Shown here: positions 1 through 5,563 of the stretch, in pieces
How the letters are laid out: every line of letters starts with the position of its first letter
Position numbering within the stretch: position 1 is the first letter of the stretch
Assembly: GCA_025924495.1 (NCBI GenBank)
Contig: JAICIG010000458.1
Location: 1 to 6,212, forward strand
DNA length: 6,212 nucleotides
Origin: Pirellulales bacterium
GTDB lineage: Bacteria > Planctomycetota > Planctomycetia > Pirellulales > JAICIG01
Direction: 5' to 3'
Made by a program: the position numbers and the translations under genes
The notes under the pieces: model-generated
What the model was told of the DNA's origin: nothing
What the model saw: only the letters and a program-made list of their open reading frames with translations
Databases searched by the model: none

Positions 1-2
1 AG

Positions 3-1223
3 GTAAAGCAGGGAGACGAATTGGTTCGGCTCGATTCGTCGTTGATCGACGAACAGTTGGCGGAGCAGACCATCCTTGTTGAGCAGGCCAAGGCTGCGCT
101 GATTGCCGCCGAGCGGAGCGTGGCGGCGGCCGAAATCGCCGTCGCCGAATACCGAGACGGCATCTACGTGCAAACGCGACAGGAGCTCGAATTGGCCGCC
201 GTGACTGCCGAGCATGGCTTGAAGCAGGCCGAGAAGACGCTGGAACAAGCGCGGCGGCTGGCGCGGCGCGGGTTTATCGACCCTGTCCAGTTGGCCGGCG
301 AACAATCTGCGGTGGAGCACGCGCAATTGGATTTGGGCATTGCCCGCCGCGCCTTGCAAGTATTGGAAGACTACACGCGGCCCAAAATGCTGGAGGAACT
401 GAAAAGCCTGCATGATGCGGCCGGAGCGACGCTGCACGCGGCTCAGGCTGCGTTTGAGCTCGAGCACGATCGGTTGGAGCGTTTGCAGGCGCAGAGCGCA
501 TGCTGCGCCATCCGCGCGCCTCGCGACGGGATGGTCGTGCATGCCAACGATCCAAATTCCAGTTCTGAGACGCTGCAGATTGAATTAGGCGCACGGATCC
601 GGCAGCGACAAACGATTATCTGGCTGCCCGATCTGGCGCACATGCAGGTGCGGGCTCTCGTCCACGAGTCGCAAATTACCACGCTGCATCCCGGACTCCG
701 CTCGCGAATTGACGTTCAAGGGCATGAATTCACGGGCGAGGTGACGGCGATCGCCCACCAGCCCGAGCGCACGCGCCGTTCGCAGCAGCACTTGAAGTAT
801 TACGCGGCGACGATTCGCATCGACGACGAATCGCGAACTTTGCGACCCGGCCAAAGCGCCGAGGCGGAGATATTGCTGGCTCACCACACTAGCGTGCTGA
901 CCGTTCCGGTCACTGCGGTCGTGCAGCAAGGCGACGACGTCTTTGCCTGGGTGGACGCAGCAGCGTCCCCTGAGCGGCGGCGCATCATCCTGGGAACGGT
1001 GAACGAAACAATCGCCGAGGTTTCCGCCGGGCTGAGCGAGCACGATCGAGTGCTCTCTCATCCCAGGGCCGATGCCGCCGAACTGGTGCCCCTCTTCGAG
1101 CCGCGGGCGCATATGGATGTTCTCGCGCGGTTTGGCGTCGCAACGTCGAATGAGGCTGACGATGCTGCGGAGGTCGCCGGCCGTTGTAAGCGCCAACCCC
1201 CGTCGTCGGCGGGCGGCGGTTGA
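3..1223 (+). CDS. HlyD/MacA-type efflux periplasmic adaptor subunit (5' partial)
   Basis: C-terminal 406 residues of a membrane-fusion (periplasmic adaptor) protein that would link an inner-membrane ABC or RND pump to an outer-membrane channel. The frame is open to the window edge, so the TTG at 21 is an internal codon, not a start. It opens with VKQGDELVRLDSSLID, the end of the first lipoyl half-motif. A long Ala/Glu/Gln-rich helical hairpin (residues about 10-160) follows, then the second lipoyl half beginning IRAPRDGMVV (from about 170). A beta-barrel segment (about 214-290, with MQVRALVHESQI) ends in LRPGQSAEAEI, and a membrane-proximal part contains VLTVPVTAVV. The last roughly 35 residues are a Gly/Ser/Pro-rich tail with no domain I recognise. 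The signal peptide or membrane anchor and the first lipoyl half lie upstream. No pump gene follows, so the transporter is probably encoded upstream. The family is clear; the substrate cannot be told. Confidence 0.9.
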   Translation, partial: VKQGDELVRLDSSLIDEQLAEQTILVEQAKAALIAAERSVAAAEIAVAEYRDGIYVQTRQELELAAVTAEHGLKQAEKTLEQARRLARRGFIDPVQLAGEQSAVEHAQLDLGIARRALQVLEDYTRPKMLEELKSLHDAAGATLHAAQAAFELEHDRLERLQAQSACCAIRAPRDGMVVHANDPNSSSETLQIELGARIRQRQTIIWLPDLAHMQVRALVHESQITTLHPGLRSRIDVQGHEFTGEVTAIAHQPERTRRSQQHLKYYAATIRIDDESRTLRPGQSAEAEILLAHHTSVLTVPVTAVVQQGDDVFAWVDAAASPERRRIILGTVNETIAEVSAGLSEHDRVLSHPRADAAELVPLFEPRAHMDVLARFGVATSNEADDAAEVAGRCKRQPPSSAGGG

Positions 1224-1276
1224 TCGATTGTCGGCGTCGCGATGTGTTCTGCCGCGTTCCTTGCGTGCGGAACATG

Positions 1277-1315
1277 AGCCCGCTAAACTTGGCCGGCGCA
1301 CGACCTTTAGCGGCT
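1277..1315. other. Imperfect inverted repeat downstream of the adaptor gene
   Basis: The arms at 1277-1287 and 1306-1315 pair over 10 positions (AGCC+GCTAAA with TTTAGC+GGCT), with one bulged C on the left arm and an 18-nt loop that is itself GC-rich. A smaller hairpin (GTTCC 1256-1260 with GGAAC 1269-1273) lies just before it. Neither is followed by a T-run on either strand, so this is not a classical intrinsic terminator. It may mark the end of the adaptor transcript or a control site for the next gene. Confidence 0.3.
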
Positions 1316-1341
1316 GCGAGCGCTGATCCTACTCTTCTGCA

Positions 1342-2283
1342 ATGCGAGATAAATGCATGCGCCCCTTGAGCAAAATCAGTCCCGATTGGTGGGATTACAC
1401 GACGCTTGACCGCGAAATTCTCGACGACGCAGCCAGGCTTTCGGCGCATGACTTGCTCAAGCTGTCGCGCCCCGGTTTCAGCGTGAAGTTCTACGACACG
1501 ATCGAAGACTTCTACCTGGCCGAGGCGCTGGAATACATCACGGCATGGCGACAGGCGACGCCCGAGAGGCCCGCAGGCATCTGCGGTCCAATTGGGCCGA
1601 CGGAACAACTGCCGCTGGTGGCCCGACTGGTCAATGAGTTAGATCTTAACTTACGTCATTGCCATTTTTGGGGCATGGACGAATGGGTGGTGGACGGCCG
1701 CGAAGCGCCGACCGACTTTCCGTTGAGCTTCGCGCGCGCCGACATGGAACTGTGCTTCAACCGCATTCGGCCAGAACTGCGGATGCCGGCGGAGAACATC
1801 CACTTTCCCCAAGCCGATCCGCGCGAATACGTCGCCAGTTATGAGCGTGCGCGATGCGTGGTCATGCAAGGGGGCCAAGGGGAAGTGAAGCATTGGGCTT
1901 TCAACGATCCGCCTAAGCGCGAAGGGCGCTATCGCGACGCTCCCCCCAGCCCAGCCGAGTACCGCCAGCTTTCGACCCGAATCGTCGAACTGCACCCGAT
2001 GACGATCATTCAGAATGCGCGGACATCTGGCGGCGGCGTGGTGACGAACGTGCCGACGCATGCCATTTCGGTCGGGCCAGCCGAAACGTGGAAGGCCGAG
2101 AAGGTCTCGATCTGGCACGCTGGCTGCCACGACAACCCCTTCGGGCTGCGTCTGACGACGTGGATGATCTCCAAAAAAATCCCCGACTCAGCGGTGCCGA
2201 TGTCATTGCTGGCCGACCACCCCAACGTGCAATTCAATTTCCTGCGCAGCGGCATCGGCTCGTGCGAAGCCGAAATGCACTAG
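1342..2283 (+). CDS. Divergent NagB-fold protein (glucosamine-6-phosphate deaminase/6-phosphogluconolactonase superfamily)
   Basis: A 313-residue cytoplasmic protein related to glucosamine-6-phosphate deaminase, but about 47 residues longer than E. coli NagB and with an N-terminal extension of about 45 residues. Recognisable blocks are GMDEW (D113/E114, matching NagB D72/E73), HWAFNDP (184-190, matching HIAFNEP) and [22 protein letters not shown] (matching [21 protein letters not shown]). The catalytic Asp and His are therefore kept at D113 and H184. The phosphate-loop TGGTP reads PIGPT, NagB D141 is V182, E148 is D189, and the Lys of the GSQKA segment is not present. The superfamily is firm, but the classical deamination of glucosamine 6-phosphate is doubtful. 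In-frame TGA at 1324 limits the start to ATG 1342 or ATG 1357. Neither has a strong Shine-Dalgarno, though GAGA lies 7 nt before 1357. The deacetylase follows after 201 bp on the same strand, suggesting a shared amino-sugar role. Confidence 0.8.
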   Translation: MRDKCMRPLSKISPDWWDYTTLDREILDDAARLSAHDLLKLSRPGFSVKFYDTIEDFYLAEALEYITAWRQATPERPAGICGPIGPTEQLPLVARLVNELDLNLRHCHFWGMDEWVVDGREAPTDFPLSFARADMELCFNRIRPELRMPAENIHFPQADPREYVASYERARCVVMQGGQGEVKHWAFNDPPKREGRYRDAPPSPAEYRQLSTRIVELHPMTIIQNARTSGGGVVTNVPTHAISVGPAETWKAEKVSIWHAGCHDNPFGLRLTTWMISKKIPDSAVPMSLLADHPNVQFNFLRSGIGSCEAEMH

Positions 2284-2423
2284 GCGAGCCTGCTGCGCTA
2301 ATCGCGCCCTCGCCTTGAACCAGCCCGCCTGCTGCGCGCTCCGCGTCGGCGCTCCTCGCGGGCAGCGGCTCGTCGAAGGCCATCTTCCGTCAGCCCGCGG
2401 TCGCGACTTGCAATCCGTTCTGG

Positions 2424-2436
2424 TTCTGTTACAGAA
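2424..2436. promoter_or_regulatory. 13-nt palindrome upstream of the deacetylase gene
   Basis: TTCTGTTACAGAA is a perfect 6-bp inverted repeat about a central T, ending 48 nt before the deacetylase ATG. It overlaps a weak promoter-like arrangement: TTGCAA at 2408-2413 and TACAGA at 2430-2435 with a 16-nt spacer. This position and symmetry would suit a dimeric repressor operator. The site is single and short, so chance is a real alternative. Confidence 0.25.
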
Positions 2437-2447
2437 ATGTCGGCTTC

Positions 2448-2475
2448 CCCTTGATTCCTGACCCTTGATCCGTGA
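2448..2475. repeat. Tandem pair of a 14-bp repeat
   Basis: Two adjacent 14-bp units, CCCTTGATTCCTGA (2448-2461) and CCCTTGATCCGTGA (2462-2475), match at 12 of 14 positions. They end 9 nt before the deacetylase start. They look like an intergenic microrepeat. No function can be assigned, but the placement in the leader means they would be in any transcript starting upstream. Confidence 0.6.
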
Positions 2476-2484
2476 TGCCTGCTT

Positions 2485-3255
2485 ATGCCACCACGCGCTT
2501 TCGCCGTTGCCGCCCATCCGGATGACATCGAATTCGTGATGGCCGGAACGTTGATTCACCTTCGCGATGCCGGCTATGAAATTCACTACATGAATATCGC
2601 CAATGGCTGTTGCGGCTCGACTGAGCACGATGCCGAGACGGTAGCCCAAATCCGGCGGCAAGAGGCAATCGACGCCTGCCGGTCGATCGGCGCCGTGTTT
2701 CACGAAAGCCTGACGAAAGACTTGGAGATTTTCTATGATCGGCCCACGCTCTATCGGCTTGGCGCTATCATGCGCGAGGTGGCGCCTGAGATTCTGCTGA
2801 CTCATGCGCCGGTCGATTACATGGAGGATCATACGAACGCCTGCCGGTTGGCGGTCACGGCCGCCTTCAGTCGCGGCATGCCGAACTTTCCCGTCGACCC
2901 GCCCACGCCGATTGTCGAGACTCCGGTAACGGTCTACCACGCGCAGCCGCACGGCAACTGCACGCCGCTGGGAGAGCCGGTCGTGCCTGGCCTGTTTGTC
3001 GATGTGACCGGCTGCCTGGAGCAGAAGGCGACCATGCTCGCGTGTCACCGTAGTCAAAAGCAATGGCTCGATGAGAGCCAAGGGCTCGATTCCTACATTC
3101 AAACCATGCGAGACTTGATGCGCGAAGTGGGCCGCATGTCAGGGCGATTCCAGTACGCGGAAGGCTGGCGCAAGCACTTGCACTTAGGATTCTGCGCGGC
3201 CGACGCCGACCCACTGAGCGCCGCCCTGGAGGCGCTGGTTGCAGCGCGGAAATAA
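2485..3255 (+). CDS. PIG-L/LmbE-family zinc-dependent deacetylase
   Basis: A 256-residue cytoplasmic protein of the PIG-L/LmbE family, enzymes that remove N-acyl groups from amino sugars or their conjugates. The signature AHPDDIE is at residues 10-16: H11 and D14 should bind zinc and D13 should be the base. The second motif is [13 protein letters not shown] (111-123), in which H116 is the third zinc ligand after D115. In the better-known DYHPDH form a His occupies the place of M113; in MshB that His is considered a catalytic acid. The C-terminal half ([19 protein letters not shown]) is typical of a bacterial subgroup. ATG 2485 is the first start after an in-frame TGA at 2473; there is no clear Shine-Dalgarno. 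It follows the NagB-like gene on the same strand, which suggests an amino-sugar or glycoconjugate substrate. No signal peptide is seen. The family is secure; the substrate is unknown. Confidence 0.92.
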   Translation: MPPRAFAVAAHPDDIEFVMAGTLIHLRDAGYEIHYMNIANGCCGSTEHDAETVAQIRRQEAIDACRSIGAVFHESLTKDLEIFYDRPTLYRLGAIMREVAPEILLTHAPVDYMEDHTNACRLAVTAAFSRGMPNFPVDPPTPIVETPVTVYHAQPHGNCTPLGEPVVPGLFVDVTGCLEQKATMLACHRSQKQWLDESQGLDSYIQTMRDLMREVGRMSGRFQYAEGWRKHLHLGFCAADADPLSAALEALVAARK

Positions 3256-3257
3256 AA

Positions 3258-3286
3258 AACCACAGAGGCTCAGAGGCACAGAGAAG
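3258..3286 (+). repeat. Left 29-bp inverted repeat of the GxxExxY cassette
   Basis: Matches the reverse complement of 3736-3764 at 27 of 29 positions. The arm contains three 8-bp units in a row: ACAGAGGC (3262-3269), TCAGAGGC (3270-3277) and ACAGAGAA (3278-3285). It is purine-rich on this strand and lies 2 bp beyond the deacetylase stop codon. Confidence 0.9.
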
Positions 3287-3310
3287 AGTTTAAGAAATTA
3301 AGAAAGAGTT

Positions 3311-3317
3311 AAAGGGG
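3311..3317 (+). promoter_or_regulatory. Ribosome binding site of the GxxExxY gene
   Basis: AAAGGGG lies 7 nt before ATG 3325 and is among the stronger Shine-Dalgarno-like sequences in the window. It lies inside the cassette, so the gene carries its own translation signal. Confidence 0.5.
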
Positions 3318-3324
3318 CGGAGAC

Positions 3325-3702
3325 ATGGCTGATGAGCGCGATCCATTGACGCGGGAAGTGATCGGCGCGGCGATTGAGGTTCATCGAGAGGTCGGCCCTG
3401 GGTTGTTGGAATCGGTATACCAGAAATGCTTGGAGCGAGAGCTTTGGCTCAGGAAGATAGGCTTCGAATCACAAGTTCGCATTCCGCTGACTTATAAGGG
3501 AGTTCAGCTCGACGAACTTCTGATCATGGATTGCTATTTTCCGGGCCGGTTGGTCGTCGAGATCAAAGCCGTACAACAGCTATTGCCAGTACACGACGCT
3601 CAGCTCTTGACCTATATGCGGCTTAGTAAGACGCCCGTGGGCCTGCTCCTCAATTTCAATGTCGCCGTGCTGAAAGACGGAATGAAACGTCTCGTTCTAT
3701 AA
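3325..3702 (+). CDS. GxxExxY protein (PD-(D/E)XK nuclease-like, PF13366/TIGR04256 type)
   Basis: A complete 125-residue protein of the small GxxExxY family, whose typical length is about 120-130. The naming motif is GLLESVY at residues 26-32 (G26, E29, Y32). It sits in the usual context of VIGAAIEVHREVGPG before it and a helix ending in LWLRKIGF after it. D69 followed by VVEIKAV (E79, K81) gives the D...ExK pattern of PD-(D/E)XK nucleases. The C-terminal block HDAQLLTYMRLSKTPVGLLLNFNV is also characteristic. The residue pair before D69 reads IM, where many relatives have a basic or polar residue. The biochemical function of the family is not established to my knowledge; nuclease activity is inferred from the fold. 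ATG 3325 has a good Shine-Dalgarno. The gene is intact, without frameshifts, and is the only gene between the inverted repeats. Confidence 0.9.
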   Translation: MADERDPLTREVIGAAIEVHREVGPGLLESVYQKCLERELWLRKIGFESQVRIPLTYKGVQLDELLIMDCYFPGRLVVEIKAVQQLLPVHDAQLLTYMRLSKTPVGLLLNFNVAVLKDGMKRLVL

Positions 3703-3735
3703 TCGCCGTCATTTTTCCATCTTCGCTCCTCTTTC

Positions 3736-3764
3736 CTTCTCCGTGTCTCTGAGCCTCTGTGGTT
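3736..3764 (-). repeat. Right 29-bp inverted repeat of the GxxExxY cassette
   Basis: Reverse complement of the left arm with two mismatches, both within the inner half. It starts 33 nt after the GxxExxY stop codon. A pyrimidine-rich stretch continues on both sides of it (3711-3775), mirroring the purine-rich sequence around the left arm. Confidence 0.9.
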
Positions 3765-3790
3765 CCTTTCTTCTTGAATAAGACTGATCT

Positions 3791-4567
3791 ATGTCGCGTG
3801 AAACCTGGCGAGAGATGGCCGCGGAGTTCTTGGGCACGTTCGTACTGATCGTGTTTGGCGTAGCAGTCGTGGCCCAAGTGACCCTCAGCGATAAGGCGGC
3901 CGGCGAGTACTTGTCGATCAATCTCGGCTGGGGGCTAGCGGTGACAATGGGCGTTTACATTGCCGGCGGGGTTTCGGGCGCTCATTTGAATCCGGCGGTG
4001 ACGTTGGCCTTGGCCGTGCACCGGCAGTTTCCCTGGCGCAAGGCGCCGCTCTACTGTCTCGCTCAGTTCGCCGGGGCCTTTGCCGCTTCCGCACTGGTGT
4101 ATGTGACGTATCGCGAGGCGCTCGATCATTTTGACGGCGGCATGCGGCAAGTGACCGGTCCGCAAGCGACCGCCGGCATTTGGGCCACCTATCCCCAGAC
4201 ATTTCTGTCGACGATGCCCGGCGGACTGATCGATCAGATCGTGGGCACGGCGCTGTTGATGGCGATGATCCTGGCGTTCAGCGATCGGCGCAACCTGGCG
4301 CCGCCGGGCAACCTGGCCCCGATCTTGGTCGGCGCTACAGTTTTTTTAATCGGCATGACCTTTGGCTACAACGCCGGCTACGCCATCAATCCGGCGCGCG
4401 ACTTCGCGCCGCGGCTATTTACCGCGCTAGCCGGGTGGGGCGGCGAAGTCTTTCGCGCCGGCAACCACTGGTGGTGGGTTCCCATCGTCGGTCCCTGCTT
4501 AGGCGGAGTCTTGGGCGGCTACCTCTATGATCTTTTCATCACCCGACTTCATCCTTTGGAAGTCTAG
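3791..4567 (+). CDS. Aquaglyceroporin (MIP family, GlpF/AQP3-like)
   Basis: A 258-residue inner-membrane channel with six hydrophobic segments and two half-helices. The first NPA box is in SGAHLNPAVT (N67-A69) and the second in GYAINPARDFAPR (N200-A202). The Asp straight after the second NPAR (D204) is the mark of glycerol facilitators rather than water-only aquaporins. By alignment to E. coli GlpF (W48, G191, F200, R206), the selectivity filter is W47, G188, Y197 and R203. A Tyr at the third position is as in AQP3, as I recall. It should therefore pass glycerol and related small neutral solutes. ATG 3791 is the first start after an in-frame TGA at 3785, and no Shine-Dalgarno is visible. No glycerol kinase or glycerol-3-phosphate dehydrogenase is nearby. 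Its upstream region is occupied by the GxxExxY cassette, leaving only 26 bp of its own leader. Confidence 0.93.
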   Translation: MSRETWREMAAEFLGTFVLIVFGVAVVAQVTLSDKAAGEYLSINLGWGLAVTMGVYIAGGVSGAHLNPAVTLALAVHRQFPWRKAPLYCLAQFAGAFAASALVYVTYREALDHFDGGMRQVTGPQATAGIWATYPQTFLSTMPGGLIDQIVGTALLMAMILAFSDRRNLAPPGNLAPILVGATVFLIGMTFGYNAGYAINPARDFAPRLFTALAGWGGEVFRAGNHWWWVPIVGPCLGGVLGGYLYDLFITRLHPLEV

Positions 4568-4621
4568 CCCTCTTCGATTCGGTCCTTCGGCCCACTGGTT
4601 ACACAGTCTTCCTGTTACGGC

Positions 4622-5431
4622 TCACCAGTGCATGACCTGGCCGCCATCGACGTTCATGGTTTGGCCGGTGATGTTTTTTGCTTTGGCGGAAGCGAGAAAC
4701 ACGGCTAATGCGGCAATGTCTTCCGGCTCCTGCCAGCGAGCGAGCGGAACCGTGCGACGGATCTTCTCGTCGGCCCATTCTTCGTAGGTCTGCTGCTCGT
4801 CAGCGGGCTGTTGCGCATTCCAGGCGGCCCAGACCGAGCGATTGAGAGCCGTTTTGATCATGCCGGGGCAAATACAGTTGGCTCGCACATTAAATGCGGC
4901 CAGATCCTTGGCGACGCACTGCGAAAAGTTGATCAAACCCGCTTTGGCGGCGCTGTAAGGCGGATCGGTTTGCGAGCCGATCTGACCGGCGACGGAAGCC
5001 AGAAAGAGCATACTGCCGCGGCGCGCTTCGACCAATGGCGAGGCGAACGCGTGCGCCGCGTTGGCGGCGCCGATTAAGTTAACTTGCAGCACGCGTTCCC
5101 AGTCGGCCGGTTCGAGGTTCCAGAACGGAAAGCCGAACTTTCCCGACCCGATTCCCGCAGCGAAGACGACATGATCCAAGCGCCCAAAGCGCGCTAGTAT
5201 GTCGCTCGCGGCACGCTGCAGATCCGCATATTGGCAGACGTCCGCACTCAGGCCGATCGCGGTGCGGCCGAGACGACCTGCGGTTTCGCTCGCGAAGTCC
5301 ACGACCGCCGGGTTGCGGTCGACGAGAGCCAACTGGGCGCCTTCTTCGCCGAAGGCCAGGGCGATTGCCCGACCGATTCCTTGGGCGGCGCCGATGACCA
5401 CCGCCACGTTATCCTGCAGTTGTAAATCCAC
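4622..5431 (-). CDS. Short-chain dehydrogenase/reductase (classical SDR)
   Basis: A 269-residue cytoplasmic oxidoreductase with a Rossmann fold. The cofactor motif GAAQGIG is at residues 14-20, with D38 at the end of the second strand, which favours NAD(H) over NADP(H). AAG is at 91-93. The catalytic tetrad is N118, S146, Y159 and K163, in SVAG and PPYSAAK. The C-terminal part carries the usual PEDIAALAVFLAS and ITGQTMNVDGG. An insert at about 189-220 (WAAWNAQQPADEQQTYEEWADEK) would shape the substrate pocket and resembles that of sugar or hydroxyacyl dehydrogenases, but I cannot name the substrate. The start is GTG at 5431: the TGA at 5438-5440 is the nearest in-frame stop upstream and a strong GAGGTGA lies 6 nt before the GTG. 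It is convergent with the aquaporin gene (54-bp gap) and downstream of the coiled-coil gene on the same strand (132-bp gap). Confidence 0.92.
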   Translation of the reverse strand: MDLQLQDNVAVVIGAAQGIGRAIALAFGEEGAQLALVDRNPAVVDFASETAGRLGRTAIGLSADVCQYADLQRAASDILARFGRLDHVVFAAGIGSGKFGFPFWNLEPADWERVLQVNLIGAANAAHAFASPLVEARRGSMLFLASVAGQIGSQTDPPYSAAKAGLINFSQCVAKDLAAFNVRANCICPGMIKTALNRSVWAAWNAQQPADEQQTYEEWADEKIRRTVPLARWQEPEDIAALAVFLASAKAKNITGQTMNVDGGQVMHW

Positions 5432-5437
5432 CGCTCG

Positions 5438-5444
5438 TCACCTC
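5438..5444 (-). promoter_or_regulatory. Shine-Dalgarno that fixes the GTG start of the dehydrogenase
   Basis: GAGGTGA on the minus strand lies 6 nt before GTG 5431. Its last three bases are the in-frame stop codon upstream of the gene, so no longer form of the protein is possible. This supports GTG over any downstream start. Confidence 0.7.
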
Positions 5445-5502
5445 AGGGCTGCGAAAGCCGCATCCTACCGGCCCGAAGACGCGAGGTGAAGAAGCTGCGC
5501 CC

Positions 5503-5531
5503 GGCCGCCGACGCCATCGTGGTCGGCGGCC
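5503..5531. other. Perfect 10-bp GC-rich hairpin between the coiled-coil gene and the dehydrogenase
   Basis: GGCCGCCGAC (5503-5512) and GTCGGCGGCC (5522-5531) are perfect inverted repeats around a 9-nt loop. It lies 33 nt beyond the stop of the minus-strand coiled-coil gene, where a terminator would be expected, and about 70 nt upstream of the dehydrogenase start. No T-run follows on either strand, so it is not a standard intrinsic terminator. It could pause or partly terminate read-through, or protect an mRNA end. Confidence 0.4.
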
Positions 5532-5563
5532 TGGCCGCAGCGGGACTCAATCTGGTTGGCAGA

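Larger units (their letters stand above)
3258..3764 (+). mobile_element. Putative 507-bp cassette: GxxExxY gene between 29-bp inverted repeats
   Basis: The two inverted repeats at 3258-3286 and 3736-3764 enclose exactly one gene. A hand count over 3421-3660 gives 121 G/C in 240 bases (50%), against 152 in 240 (63%) over 4021-4260 in the next gene, so the inside differs in composition from its host. The cassette begins 2 bp after the deacetylase stop and ends 26 bp before the aquaporin start. No convincing target-site duplication is visible; only a low-complexity AATAA occurs on both flanks. No transposase is encoded, so if it moves it does so by means of its own product or in trans. Mobility is inferred, not shown. 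Confidence 0.55.

Noticed and set aside
585..1301. A 238-codon minus-strand frame opposite the adaptor gene
   Set aside because: The opposite strand encodes a recognisable adaptor domain order, while this product is Arg-rich with no recognisable motif.
2173..2179. A7 run in the NagB-like gene, and a T7 run at 4341-4347 in the aquaporin gene, as possible frameshift sites
   Set aside because: Both genes read through in one frame with conserved motifs on both sides, so there is no sign of programmed or accidental frameshifting.
2288..2337. 11-bp direct repeat GCCTGCTGCGC at 2288-2298 and 2327-2337 after the NagB-like gene
   Set aside because: Short, GC-rich and found only twice; it may well be chance in this composition.
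2203..3102. A 299-codon minus-strand frame opposite the deacetylase
   Set aside because: It is antisense to a gene with clear catalytic motifs. Its Arg/His/Gln-rich product is typical of the shadow of a GC-rich coding strand.
3258..3764. CRISPR-like array, suggested by the repeated ACAGAGGC units
   Set aside because: The units are contiguous without spacers and the two copies are inverted, not direct.
3249..3781. AATAA on both flanks of the GxxExxY cassette as a target-site duplication
   Set aside because: The copies are not at the same distance from the repeat ends (one overlaps the deacetylase stop codon) and the sequence is low complexity.
4568..4621. Bidirectional terminator in the convergent gap between aquaporin and dehydrogenase
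   Set aside because: Only a 4-bp stem (ACAG with CTGT) with bulged extensions can be drawn and there is no T-run on either strand.
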